A stretch of 64,000 nucleotides of DNA from Diphasiastrum complanatum (GCA_029204225.1 CM055104.1:55038538-55102537); one strand, 5' to 3'. Counted from the stretch's first letter, positions 1 through 15,057 are shown. The notes: generated by a model not told the origin, from the letters alone. A program made the numbers and translations.

Positions 1-1042
1 TTGACATTGTGTCTGCTCCCATCATCTAGAATCACTGCTCTGTTATTTTTTAGTTCTCTGAAGTCGATCAAGATTTTCTTGTTGCAGGTGATGTGTGATG
101 TTGCTCCTGAATCAATGACTACATCGTAGTCAAGTTTAGTGTAGCTCGTTGCAGCTTCATCAAGTATTGTGAAGGCTTCATCACCTCTATCTACATCCTT
201 GGATGACTCTGCAACATTTGCCTTCTCAGTCTTGTTTTTTCTTTTTGGGTTGAATCTGCAATCGTATGCAAAGTTCCCCTTCTTCTTGAAGTGCATGCAA
301 GATATTGCTGGATTGAACCAGCATTTGTTGGCTGTATGGCCAGGTTTGTGACAGTGATCACAGGAAGAAGATTGTTGATTCGAGGACTTCGTCTTCTCAA
401 ATCTCGGTTTGTTTTTGTTTTTCTTCCTTCTTTTCATGAAGAGGGCCTTTTCTTGATCACTACTTCCTTCTCCTTCATCCCTCATCAATCTCTCATCAGC
501 GACAAGACTGATTGTTCGAATGTCATATCTGGTAGACTCAGTATGAGCATTTTCAACGGCTGATAGGACGTCGGTAGAGATTTCATGAAGTACATCAGCT
601 GTTGTGGTGCTGGGACCTGGTGATCCTGTCCTGACGTAGCGAGTTGAGCGAAGATCGTTCTGATCTTCTCAACGTGCTGATCTAACTGGTTGTCATCCCA
701 TCGTATGGATTGCAGCTGATGGTGAAGATGCATCACTGAAGCTGCAGTCCTCACTTCATACTTCTGTTTTAATCTTTCCCATGCTGCATGGCTGCTTTTG
801 CAATTTTCAATCTGCATGAGTAGATCTTCATTGATGGACGAAATGATGATCGCCATTGCACGCTCATCCTTTCTAATCCATTCAACTCTCCTCGGGTCTC
901 CCTCAGGAGGCTACACCTCTAAGAGTTCGGTCATCGACCAGATGCCTTCGCCCTTCAGAAGTGTTTTGATTTTCAATTTCCATATCCTGTAATTTGCGCC
1001 ATCAAGACTGATTCCTACTCTTGTCTGGATCGTTGTAGCCAT
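1..1042 (-). mobile_element. Ty1/copia retrotransposon fragment: gag and start of protease
   Basis: Read on the minus strand, a gag frame starts at about 1042 with MATTIQTRVGISLDGANYRI. One in-frame stop near 910 interrupts it, and it continues through a UBN2/gag_2-type domain (about 485-856, core CKSSHAAWERLKQKYEV). A zinc knuckle follows near 300-350 (CDHCHKPGHTANKC), with a second, degenerate one after it. The retroviral-type aspartic protease active site VIDSGATSH lies near 95-130 with its catalytic Asp intact. The element runs off the left edge of the window, so integrase, RT and the other LTR are not seen. Gag packages the element RNA and the protease matures the polyprotein. The stop in gag makes this copy non-autonomous. 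Confidence 0.88.
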
Positions 1043-1094
1043 ATTGTGTTGTCTAGAAAATCACTGCTTAGATATCAATAGTGATAACCTGTCA

Positions 1095-1106
1095 GCTCTG
1101 ATACCA
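1095..1106 (-). other. Primer-binding site, initiator Met-tRNA type
   Basis: The minus strand reads TGGTATCAGAGC, complementary to the 3' end of plant initiator methionine tRNA, the usual copia primer. It lies directly inside the LTR end at 1107, and the gag start follows about 50 bases downstream. Confidence 0.9.
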
Positions 1107-1400
1107 TGTCGCGAACGGTTTTGTTTCGTTGTCGCGAACAATTTTCTTTCTTTGAATTTTCTTTTGTGCGGAAAGCTCACAGGAACCTAGACATGCGACT
1201 ACACATCACAGAACAGATTCCATTCTAGCAATCAAGACAGCGTAAGACAAGGAGATGCATGAAAATAGAGCAATCAATTATCAGTTGAATTTTTAGAGCG
1301 AGATCGTCAGTGTCTCGCTGATTGGCGGCCTGACGCTCTGCTCTTCGCTGTGTTCTACTCATTGGTAGACTTTCATGCACAGTTGTTTCGTTTCTCTTGT
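1107..1400 (-). repeat. Partial 5' LTR of the copia element (outer end uncertain)
   Basis: Sequence begins TGTCGCGAACGG on the plus strand directly after the primer site, as expected for a copia LTR end. The motif GTCGCGAAC occurs twice within 45 bases. The far end cannot be fixed; an unrelated copia gag/protease fragment starts near 1405, so the LTR is probably truncated there. Confidence 0.55.
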
Positions 1401-1404
1401 TTTT

Positions 1405-1860
1405 CGTGAGTCCAAGTACCAGGAGTCGATATCCTGATGTTCTCCAACCTTGGTCATAAAGGCAGCTTCATCTTCCTCTTGTTGCTGGATCGAGTGACTG
1501 GTTATAACAGTATTTGTCTTGCTGTTGGAACTGCTTCTTCTTCTCGTTGTTGTACTTCAAAGTTCGGCAGTCCTTGATGAGATGACCAGTCCTCTTACAA
1601 TATTTACAAAATAGCTTTTGTCATTGCTAAAATGATGAAGGCTCTGAAGTTGATGCTTCATTTGGTACAGGCTGCTGCATGTTGCTCTTCCTGTCAGGAT
1701 AATCTGACTGTGTAGATCTCTTGGATCTGAACTTCTGATTTCTTTTGGACAAGTAGGAAAATAGCATACATAGGATTTTGACGAAATAGGGATGGAAATG
1801 CACAACTATCCATTTGCTTGCTAATGTTGAGTAGCAACAATTTTGATGACCTTTCAACTA
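1405..1860 (-). mobile_element. Second Ty1/copia gag-protease scrap
   Basis: On the minus strand the segment encodes a zinc knuckle CKYCKRTGHLIKDC near 1570-1615, then a protease-like start SWYLDS near 1405-1430 that breaks off where the glycine and alanine should follow. The knuckle is nearly identical in layout to that of the copia element at 12986-18780 (CKYCKRTNHDIKDC), so both belong to one lineage. Frameshifts separate the pieces. It abuts the LTR at 1107-1400, which suggests nested insertion or recombination. Confidence 0.7.
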
Positions 1861-3495
1861 CTATGAAACTTGTGGACTAGATGAGTGGCATAGCACAAGG
1901 GAGAGTATCACCGAAAAAACTTCTCAAACAAGTTCGTCAACTTTTCATGTGTAATTGCTATGAGGTTTTGTTTTGCATGTCTCTAATTCATCTTCTAGTG
2001 ACCATTTCTCTAAGTACTTGTACAACATTGGTGTTAAATGTTAAAAATGTTACGTAAGCAATATGTCATGAGCCTAAGTAGGAGTTTTTATGTGGATGGT
2101 TTCAATGAATGAAATACCATCTTTTTTTGTATGATAAAAGCATTTCATTCCAACTTTTTGTTATGATAGAAGCATATGTTGTTGCAGCTTTTTCTATTGT
2201 CATGTTAAACACATCAAAAGCCATGGCAGTTTGCCTGCCTTAATCTCATGTATTTCTGAAGGTTGTGCATGGACATTGTAGTTTGCAATTTTGCTCAAGA
2301 GGCAACCAATTATAGTTTTCCAGGATAATCCATAACCCATTTAGCTTGATTTGTATGAGATTTATTGTCACTAAGTGTGGTGTGCATGCACACACTAGGT
2401 CTCTAGTCATGATTATGAGTATGATCATGCAACTCTCTTCTCAAGGACTATCTAATTTTCCAGCTTATTCCTGCTTCTACAATCCATTGCTGCCAAAGGC
2501 AAGAAACAAGTGTATATTTGAACAGTGGTCTATGCCCACTTTTACTGCTCTGTAAACTGATAGAAGAATCAGTCATTATCTTTCAAGTGCTAACTGGGCT
2601 CAGGGTTTAAGATTTATGGCTTAATGTTTAGGATAAATGGTGCAGTGCTTGATTAGAGTTCAGTGCGATAAAATTATGTATACATCAAGCATGTAGAGGA
2701 ATCTTGAACTGACAATTTTGATAGCTTCTGCTCAATAATAAAACTTCAGCTAGTTAATATGATTTGCAAATGTCATATAAAGCTTCAATAAGACACATCA
2801 TAAATGGTACAGATCAAAGAATTCAAATGCAAGTCACTATCAAGCAGAAAAAGGGTAACAGCAAATTCTGGCAAATGAGAAAGTGCAATTGCAAAAGGAT
2901 GTAGTCAGATAAGATGTAGAATGCCATAACCTTTAAAGGTAGCATTGAGAGTTTCACACCAGAAATTGATATCTGATTGGATTATTGGACAAATCTTGAT
3001 ATAGCTCTTGTAGAACATATGACTGTAACCATTCTGGCTGCATATGTGAAAATTTCAGCACAAAATTATACTTTTCTGTAACATATAAGCTGTGCTATTG
3101 TGAGACTTTATGATCAAGACTTGTAAGGTTGACACGAAATCCTAATATCATCCATCATCTCAACACTCCCAGGCCCATGTCCAATGCATTAAGTGCCTGC
3201 AGAAATCAGTTTAAGTCAATTTTTCTTCTAGCGTGCTGCTTGAAGAAAAAGATGGCTTAACTTAATTGGCAAAATTTTAAGCAGAAGAATCTCTGAGAGG
3301 TACAGCACGCATCCGGAATCTGGAAATCAACTGGTTGCTGGTTTAGGAATAAGGATAGTACACTGACATCAATAGTTTGCTTTAAACAGCAGATAGGGGT
3401 TCGTTTCTGACTAAAGCCAGATAACTCATTATGTAGAGAAATTCATTCCAGAAGTTTGTGTTACTTGTCGGTGCGTGGGATCACAAGAAGCAGAC
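1861..3495. other. Intergenic, no gene recognised
   Basis: AT-rich sequence with only short chance reading frames and no recognisable domain, RNA gene or repeat. The right end probably borders the 3' end of the bHLH gene. Confidence 0.5.
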
Positions 3496-3882
3496 TTTAT
3501 TCAGGTTGCTGTGCTGGAAAGAGACGGTCCTGCTTCATGTTAAGGCGAGTAGTATTTGTTCACAGAGTTGCTTCATGCACAACTTCCTCTCTGTTTTACA
3601 ATTGTTTGTGATACTTCGCAAGGTCTGATCTTCATAATCTTCCACCTAAACCATAATTAACAGAGGCTCCTCAAAAACGCTGCAAAGACAAAGCCACATA
3701 TTACACAGTGAATCAGTCATGAATGAGCAGCTTCTAAGTTGTGATCTTTCTTTCGTAGTCTCTCCCTTATGTGATGATCAAACAGGCATTCATCCTATGT
3801 TCTCATTGAATTCCAAAAGCCTACAGGGAACGGAACTTTTACCTGGCTAACAGAATCACCGCAACACATCCTGGCAACCAGT
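3496..3882 (-). other. Predicted 3' UTR of the bHLH gene, with possible intron and poly(A) signal
   Basis: After the stop codon at 3883-3885, a good donor (CCAG then GTAAAA on the minus strand, exon end about 3843) and an acceptor (TTTGCAG, next exon from about 3679) suggest a 3' UTR intron of about 163 bp. An AATAAA signal lies on the minus strand at 3496-3501. This is inference from splice-site consensus only. Confidence 0.35.
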
Positions 3883-6693
3883 TCAGATTTCTTCTTCGTG
3901 TTTGATATCGTGGAGATCTTTTCTAGACCTTATAGCTGCTCCATCAGAAGCTGCATTGACATACTCTCCAGCGCTGGAATCTTGGACTTTAAGAAGCTCA
4001 ACTAGACTGTTGACAGCTTTATCACTAACACCTCCTTCAATAGTCCGCTTTGCTACTGCTGCAGTCATTGCCACATCTGTCCCATTATTTGACGAGTGAT
4101 GACGGTTACCTTTGCTTGATATGGCATTTGCTAGAGCAATAGGCATCAAACAAAGCCCCTTGGTTTGAAGAAATTGCATTGCAGTCCCCATATCCTCCTC
4201 CATCAGCTGCGCAATTTGGTGTTCTATCAAAGGAGCACCATTTTGCGATAGGCAGATATCACCAGCGCTTTTTGCAGCTCCAGTTTCATTGAGGCCCTAA
4301 GTTCCACAAAAAATTGTCCTTAATTAAGATATGCAGTTATAGATCCACCATTTTCAAAGTAAAATTTTACCACGAAGATGAGCTGAACAGAGGCAATGAT
4401 AAAGTTTCTTAAGGGGATTCCTATTTGTATATACTGCTTCTAAGAATACCTCAGAATGAAGACCAACAAGTGATGGATTAACTGCTCGGGCACCACCCAA
4501 TCGACTCATGCTCAACACCTGCACATCCTAAGTTTGTGAGTCCACCGAATTTTACCATAAGAGGACAAGCATTATGAAATGCCTTGCATTATGATCTGCA
4601 CATAGGTTGCATCAAATTTTACCTTCACTTGAAGCTGTAAGAATTTCACATACTCTATAATCTCATCCAGCATAGATGCTTTGTCTGTCTGCCAAAGGAA
4701 AATTTGACCTTACATTAGCTTCAGTGTGAAATAATTACTCACACACTTGAAAGCATTTGGCCTTAAGCAACTTGATAATACCAAACGTCCAACATAAGCT
4801 TCCAAAAAACCTTTCTTTGAAAATCGTCACAAAATCAAGACGGTGGATAATAGGAACTTCAAGTCTTAAGTTCGGGTATCCAGCAATTGATACAGGAGGT
4901 AGAAGAAATGCAGCTCTAAACTGATGAAAATAAGTTTTTGGTTAATTACAATTTACCTTGTTGGAATTTGGCACAAGCTCTTGTAAGGATTTCATCCTTT
5001 CGGCAATCCTCTCTCTGCGTAGCTGTTTAAATGCCACATTAAAACATACTTAACAAATCAGAAAAAGGAAATGCGTAAATATGGTGATCCATAATGAAGA
5101 TCCTTGATTCACCCATAGGTTAGTTTCTTTGACATATGCACAGAACAAAATGAGGACTTCAGCTTATAAAAGCACTCACTCGTTCAGCAATACTATGAGG
5201 GTCCGTGGCTTGACCACGACGTGCACGTACACGCGTTCGAACAGGTCCAGCAGCAGTACGAAGAAATTCCTGCATTTGTGGCTGAAGCCCACCAACCTCA
5301 CCTCCATGTGATTGGTTTGAAATGGCTTGAGAAGCTGCAGTTACATCCTGTAAACAGACAGGTAATAAACTTGTCAAAAGCCATTCCCACACGATCAAGT
5401 TCACAGTTAAAAGTTAAACATTGAGCCTGTGTATGCATTTACATCAGCCGGTGTACTTTGTTGTTGAATAGTCCTTCCGTTTTGCGAATCACTTACTTGT
5501 TCCACCCCAGTAAGATGAAATAGTTTCTCCGCTCCCTGCATGGTGCATTTGATCTGTTAAACATGTATTGTGATATTAAATCTAATATCTTATCCGAACA
5601 TAGAATAAAAATGCGTACAATCTTAAATGTTTGGAAGTCCACCCACAAAGACCTAGACAATAAGTTCAATCATTCACAGCACCGATTGTATGCTAAAACG
5701 GAAATCATCAATTGTATGTCTACATGAAAGACTTCTATGAAAAAGTCTTCTTACTGGAGATGGTAGACTGCTTTCATCCACGCTTGATCCCGCTGGATTG
5801 CGGCATCTTTTTCCAAGCAGGTGGATCTGTCTAGATGTTCGTTCCATCTGCATATTAGGAGCTTCTGGGGTTGTGTCTCCAGGTACCATCTTAAATTGTG
5901 GGAACCCACTAACATAAGGTTGGGACAATTGAGCTGCCACAGGTGGGGAAAGGCCATCTCTAGCCCCCGTTAATCGTTCATTGACAGCACTTGCTGCAGG
6001 TGACTTCATCATTTGTGCAGTGCTCATGATGGAACTGGAAGCTAGCATTGGCAAGACAGTTGCAGTGGTGATCAGGGAGCTTGAAGGATTCATCAACGAG
6101 TTAAAGGGAGAGGCTACTTGAAGTGCTTCTTGGTCATGTCTTACATTTTGTGGAAAAAGGTGCGTGGAATTTCTCTCAATACTTGCAGAACACACAGCTG
6201 CATCATCTGAACGAAAACCATCTTGATGCTGCTGCAGCCGAGCGACTAACAGAGAATTGTCAATGGGGTAATGACCATCAATTCTGAAATTCATTGTTTC
6301 TTGACTGTTCCTGGTCAAAGGAGTATCATACCCATCCTTACCATCCATAAAATCAGGCACCATAGATGCCATGCTTAAAAGTTTGTGATTGTCCTGGTGG
6401 CCATCTATGGAACCTTCTCCGAAATTTGACAAAGGAATGCCCTGATCCAGGGGCATCCTACTCAGGCCACTAAATTCTGAAGATGATAAAAACTGCTCCA
6501 AAAGTTCATCCATCAGAAGCTGATTCTGTTCAAATGCTTGAAACGGCAAAGGCTGATTCAAATAGTTTTTTTGATCAAAAGCTTGATGATTGAGCAGTCC
6601 TTTGTAACCAATCTGCAAGTTATGAAGCGGTGACCGAGTATCAAGAATACCTTGAACAGGACCCTCCAAACTCAGGAGTGACATAGGCTGCAT
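3883..6693 (-). CDS. bHLH transcription factor, LRL clade (group XI)
   Basis: Seven coding exons, all with phase-0 GT-AG introns, can be assembled on the minus strand: 6693-5755, 5535-5443, 5347-5180, 5022-4957, 4688-4623, 4518-4450 and 4296-3883 (stop TGA). They give about 604 residues. The DNA-binding basic region [18 protein letters not shown] ends exon 3 (about residues 380-400). Helix-loop-helix follows in exons 4-5 ([19 protein letters not shown], then [20 protein letters not shown]), then [10 protein letters not shown] and the family-typical C-terminal block [14 protein letters not shown]...[10 protein letters not shown]. The H-E-R residues for E-box contact are present. The GKGLCLMPI-like tail favours LRL (LJRHL1-like, root-hair regulators bHLH66/69/82) over UNE12. 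It should act in the nucleus as a dimer. The N-terminal exon (313 residues, with an acidic [14 protein letters not shown] motif) makes it longer than Arabidopsis relatives of roughly 300-350 residues. The start [11 protein letters not shown] is the first Met after the predicted leader intron. Confidence 0.93.
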
Positions 6694-7840
<1,147 letters not shown>

Positions 7841-8336
7841 ATCTAGCGTGAAAGCTGCAAAGAGGAACAGCTTCCAGAAAGCAAGTCAGAACCGGAATTT
7901 TCGTCTCAAAGCTCCATTCTTTTTCTTCCAAAGACAAAATTTAAGCCTCCTAATTCACCCACAAGGCCAAAGACCTCCACTTTCTTAAGCCCACAATATC
8001 TATCAACAGAAAAACACCCAGCTACCAATCTAAAAGCTGATTAAAAATAATAATATGGTCTGCTTCATCTCACATTTGCTGAATATTGGCTGCTCCACAT
8101 ACCTACTATCAAGTAGCAAAATTGAGACTCACTTCTTCAACTATTGTTCTAAGCTCTATGATCTGATGCAAGAACTAATCCCAGGGGATATGGAGCCCAA
8201 TTAGTACCTCCAACTTGTGATGATGATTGCCTGAAGGATGGAAATTATGCTGCCTCTCTTTTCAGAGACCTAGAGCTCTGCACTCCTCTTGCCTTCTTCC
8301 TTCCGATCCTTCAACAGCCCTGGCAATGCTGCGGAG

Positions 8337-8339
<3 letters not shown>

Positions 8340-8375
<36 letters not shown>

Positions 8376-8429
8376 ACGGAGAGCAAAGCTCTTGCCTTTT
8401 GTGCCCCCATCTCTCTCTCTCTCTCTCTC
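8340..8429. repeat. Paired (GA)17 and (CT)9 tracts facing each other
   Basis: A GA tract at 8340-8373 is followed 37 bases later by a CT tract at 8411-8429. The two are complementary and can form a hairpin with a loop of about 37 bases. They lie in the likely promoter or leader of the bHLH gene. Confidence 0.9.
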
Positions 8430-8454
8430 AATGGCACACCGAGAGCTCTTACGT

Positions 8455-8706
8455 CTCCACCGTTGGATATCCCTTCCACCATTCAGATCACGCCCATTTC
8501 AAAACAATCAACGCCCAAAATCACGACACGTTGTATCTGTAGCACGTGGCTAGCATCCGACGGAGAAAATTCTTTCTTTTTTCTCCCTTCTGCCTCATAG
8601 CACGCACACAGTCTGACCGTTAGATCTCCCACACACCATTCAGATCTCGCCCACACTTCAAACCGATCTCTGACACGTTGCAGCTCTACCACGTGGCAAG
8701 CATCCA
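8455..8706. promoter_or_regulatory. Diverged tandem duplication carrying G-boxes (CACGTG)
   Basis: Two imperfect direct copies (about 8455-8552 and 8618-8706) share CCATTCAGATC, CGCCCA, GACACGTTG, CACGTGGC and AGCATCC in the same order. Each copy holds one G-box, CACGTG, at about 8542-8547 and 8691-8696, the site for bHLH/bZIP factors. A TATAAATA element lies on the minus strand at 8754-8761 just outside the repeats. If that TATA box is used the repeats fall in the leader; otherwise they are promoter-proximal. bHLH control, possibly autoregulation, is inference. Confidence 0.5.
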
Positions 8707-8769
8707 TCTGTCCTCTCTAAAAGCACTTATACACCGCCTCTCTCCACCAAGAATATTTATAAAAAAAAT

Positions 8770-11462
<2,693 letters not shown>

Positions 11463-11469
11463 CTTACAT

Positions 11470-11620
11470 ACACTTTTGCGCATGGGTGAGGGACCCCATG
11501 CATCCTCCACCCCTCACCCATGCATACACTTTTTTGAACTAAAAAAGATGGGGAGGAGGATGCATGTATGGGAAAAAGGATGAATGGCCCTCCTCCCCAT
11601 GCATGCATATACACTAGCCA
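11470..11620. repeat. Inverted-repeat segment beside the compound microsatellite
   Basis: CATGGGTGAGGG (about 11480) pairs with CCTCACCCATG (about 11513). Further out, GGAGGAGGATGCATG (about 11551) pairs with the CCTCCTCCCCATGCATG stretch near 11590. This gives nested hairpins rich in ATGCAT. Confidence 0.6.
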
Positions 11621-11736
11621 CTATCCAACCTCCAAGTGGTAGTGCATATTCAAGATAGCTGCCTTTTCAAGATACCCACCCCCTACCTTTTCAAGATAGC
11701 CACCTTTTCAAGAAAACAATGTAACGTTTCCTAATT

Positions 11737-11899
<163 letters not shown>

Positions 11900-12625
11900 T
11901 GAAGAATTGGACTGTCGAAGTAAGATGGCTTGATCACTGTATAGTTGGTAGTTTTCCTTCTTTTGCATGTTGTTTGAAACGCAGATGGTAGTCATAAAAT
12001 TTGTGATGTGCTTCAGATGCCTCAAGCTATCGTAGGTGGTGGTTGATGGTATGTTTTGGTAGTAAATGCCAAAAGAAAGCTCTAATTCATCCCTGGAATC
12101 AAAGATGGTTCTCTGAGGGAATCCCTTGAACAAATCTGACAAAGCGTTGCTTATGAGGCCATGGGAGGTGGCGGAGTAAACGTAAGACCGATTGAGTTGA
12201 GTGAAAGTGGGGATAGAAGCAAACCATCTGTCAAAAACAGTAAATTCCATGGCAAGGGTTGCGTGCACTGGCAACAGCTCTGGCTTGAATGAACTCATCA
12301 CAACCATAGATAGTCCCTTAGATTCTTTCTCAGCCTCTTGTGCAAATCCATTCATGGGAGGAGGATCCACAGACTCTGTTGTCTGACCCAAATATGGTTT
12401 CAAAAGTGTGGCCTAGATCATAGGGATATGTTACATATGTTGTTGTATTCGTGACAAGAATATGAGGAGAGTTGGGATCGGTCGTGGAGAGGGGGTTAGA
12501 TTATGTTCCAGTGAGACCATCCACCTTTGGATGGATGTAGTTCAACCATCCAAGCATTTGATCAAAGAAACGATTCTCCATGACCAGAAGTACCATAGTC
12601 TTGATGGGGCCATTGATGATATTTT
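11900..12625 (-). pseudogene. Non-specific phospholipase C (NPC, phosphoesterase family), truncated pseudogene
   Basis: On the minus strand, family landmarks appear in order: PIKTMVLLVMENRFFDQMLGW (N-terminal metal-site block) near 12555-12620, NPLSTTDPNSPHILV after a stop near 12500, GHTFETIFGSD, PPPMNGFAQEAE, then FTVFDRWFASIP, YVYSATSHGLISNAL, FPQRTIFDS and SFGIYYQNIPSTT. In the family SATSHG and FDRWFAS belong to the phosphatase-like catalytic core. At least one stop and one frame change break it, and the frame is lost in the (CT)n tract at 11741-11896, so the C-terminal half is absent. Working NPCs of about 500-540 residues hydrolyse phospholipids to diacylglycerol. This copy is dead or a captured fragment. 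Confidence 0.85.
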
Positions 12626-12699
12626 CACTGCTAGACTATAGACATGCACAGCTGCAACAAAATGCCAGACTATGGTGACCTCCTTCCTCAGAAACCTCA

Positions 12700-12850
12700 A
12701 GATCTGTGATCAATATTTTTGTGTGCAAGCAAGCTCATGAGTTGTGTCAACAAAGTAATTCTCACCCAGAGTTGTGTCATGCATTTCACACCCAGAGCTG
12801 TGTCAACAAAGTAATTCTCTGGTGGGGGTTGAAAGAGGACATCTCCCTCC
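12700..12850 (-). repeat. Short tandem duplication upstream of the NPC fragment
   Basis: The block with GTGTCAACAAAGTAATTCTC and CACCCAGAG(T/C)TGTGTCA occurs twice in about 100 bases (near 12740 and 12790). On the minus strand it reads coding-like (PPPENYFVDT), but no family was recognised and the duplication breaks the frame. Confidence 0.5.
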
Positions 12851-12985
12851 AAAAGGATTGAGAATTCAGGAATGTTTATGCCAGAACCAGCAAAAAAGTT
12901 TGAAGCAGAAATCAAGGCCTTGAATGGGTGCTACTCTAGGCACAATTATGGTTCTTTGAAATGCACAGTTATGGCTCTTTGAAAT

Positions 12986-13413
12986 GCAGTATAGAGCTAA
13001 ACGATGAGATGGGTCAACCGTTGTTAGTTGACTTCGTAGGAATTCGTAAATCGTCGTCGCTAGTCGACTTCATTGATAATCGTAAGTAGGTTGCTTACGT
13101 TTAAAAACGGTTGAGGAGAGTTGACTCTGGTCATAGCTTTCATCATAGGAGATCATAAGATGAAATTCTACAAGTGCTCGTAGATGGTAACCTACAGGTC
13201 TTAACGACTCCCTTGCGGTTTGTGGTTTGAGTCGTGCTTCTCTGTAAACATTGATTTAATGGTTCCCTTCAATCACACCGTAATCTGGCGATGGCTTTGC
13301 GGTTCTGTCTGATTCGACTTTGCATGTATTTTGCAGACTGATTCAGAGAGATAGAATTCCTGAGAGTAGAAAGAGGGCGAAGGGATGAGTGGGAGAGGAT
13401 TAGAATTCCAACA
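12986..13413 (-). repeat. Partial left (3') LTR of copia element B
   Basis: The end at 13413 reads ...CCAACA and meets a polypurine tract, matching the TGTTGG start of the opposite LTR at 18316. The outer end is truncated near 12986, where the match to a related LTR piece at about 20515-20590 begins (GAGCTAAACGATGAGATG...). Confidence 0.65.
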
Positions 13414-13422
13414 CTCTCCCTT
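13414..13422 (-). other. Polypurine tract of copia element B
   Basis: The minus strand reads AAGGGAGAG directly before the LTR start TGTTGG, the expected plus-strand primer position. Confidence 0.8.
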
Positions 13423-13432
13423 AAGTTTGCTG

Positions 13433-14198
13433 CTACGAATCTGGACTCAAATTGAGATTTAACAATTCTACTAGAGTAGAATGTTTGTCCCTTGACAATG
13501 GTTTTGTCATAATGTCAGCCAACATACTGTCGGTGTGATAGTAACTTATGCAACGTCTTCGTTCTGAACCTTCTCTCTGAGAAAATGAAGTTGAACCTCT
13601 ATATGTTTGGTCCTTGTGTGAGTTCGTCGGTTCAATGACAGAGCTATACAACTCTGATTGTCGCACTGGAGTATAGTTGGACCAATTTGTGAGATTCTCA
13701 GATCCTGTAGTAGTCTTCTAAGCCATAAAATCTCCTTCACTGATGACGTAGCTGCGACATATTCTGATTCCGTAGAGGATAATGAAATACATTTCTGCTA
13801 ACTGCTCTTCCATGAAATGGGTCCTCCTGCAAGAAAACAAATGTAGCCACAGAGGTGAATTTTCTGGTATCTGCGTCTCCTGCCCAGTCTGAATTAGAAT
13901 AAGTAATCAAAGAGAGTGCAGCTTCTGTATTTCCATTGTAACTCAAGGCATAGTGCTTTGAGGATTGAATGTACTTCAGAACTCTTTGTAGAGCTTTCCA
14001 GTGTTGTAGGCCTAGATTGGTCATGAATTGTGACGGCGTGCTTACAGCATATGCTAGATCAGGTCATGTGCAAATCATAGAGTACATGAGAGAACCTATG
14101 ATAGACTGATAAGTGTACTTGCACATTTCTTGCTGATCTGCCTTTGTTTTGGGGCACATGTCTTTGGATAGCTTGCATCCTGGATCCATAGTAGTGTC
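13433..14198 (-). pseudogene. Copia element B: RNase H and C-terminal RT, decayed
   Basis: Minus-strand frames give the region after the RT catalytic core (CPKTKADQQEM, SIIGSLMY, PDLAYAVS, HWKALQRVLKYI) and the RNase H segment with SDWAGDADTRK, a degraded SSxEAEY region, LWLRRLLQDL, CDNQSCIALS, RTKHIEVQLHFLREKV and a closing MLADIMTKPL. Order and motifs are those of copia pol. Several frameshifts (near 13740 and 13545) make it non-functional. Confidence 0.85.
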
Positions 14199-14203
14199 TA
14201 TGG

Positions 14204-15052
14204 TGATAAAATTCAGTTTTTAGGACAATAATGATTGTACTTAACAATCATAGAGAGTTATTGGTTGCTTAATCAATGGATCTATCAAGTTCTACACATT
14301 AGACCTTGATCTAGATTTACTACGCTTAGATTTAAGCAAGAGCAATGGATCAACACATCATAATCTAGTGAAAGCGGCCTCACACGTGTGGTGTACTGTC
14401 CACAGTACGGCCTGCACTTGAAACAACAAGTACTATAGTTCTTGATAGCAATCATTCATAGAAATCACAATTCTAATGACTAAAAATCTCACAAAAGTGT
14501 AGAATGCAAAAGTCTCATCATTCTCATTAGCAAAAATGATGATCCTTTTATGAATCAAGTACATCCACGAGTCTGGTACAGTCTAGCAGTTCACACTTGT
14601 GACATCACTCAAATCTATCCATTTGATCCATCCTTGATCCTTATCCAAAGTTGACCTTCTAGAATATGGCTAAAATCCAAAGAGCTAGTCTCCTAGAATA
14701 TAGGAATATTCCCTACAAAATAGGATCTAAGAAAAATGGTCAACTCTTATCTTCTAGAACTCTATACACACGTGTGAACATACACTTGCCATGTGGGAAC
14801 ATTTACTCATGCACATGCAAGGAAAAGCTGATTTCTAGGTGACTAGTCAACTTGACTAAAAACTAGTCATATCATGTTCACACTAACAAGATTGATACAA
14901 AATCAAATTAGATATATACAAGTATGAAAAGTACTTTCTTTCAAACGTGGAAACAGGCTTCACACGTGTGAAATCAGATCATCAACATTGTTCTAATGAT
15001 TGATCTTTATTTACAATAAACAATGTCAAGTGAGAACTGACAATTTTCAACA
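14204..15052. repeat. Solo LTR inserted in copia element B, 849 bp, TSD TATGG
   Basis: The insertion starts TGATAAAATTC and ends TTTTCAACA on the plus strand (TG...CA). It is flanked by TATGG at 14199-14203 and again at 15053-15057. Removing it with one copy of TATGG rejoins the copia RT frame exactly (NPI before, TTMDPG after), which proves the boundaries. It holds no coding sequence. Three perfect CACACGTGTG palindromes lie at 14391-14400, 14767-14776 and 14961-14970. Confidence 0.9.
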
Positions 15053-15057
15053 TATGG

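Noticed and set aside
8227-8707. Several overlapping short frames on both strands around the paired GA/CT tracts.
   Set aside because: They arise from the repeats and mutually exclude one another; the region reads as promoter or leader.
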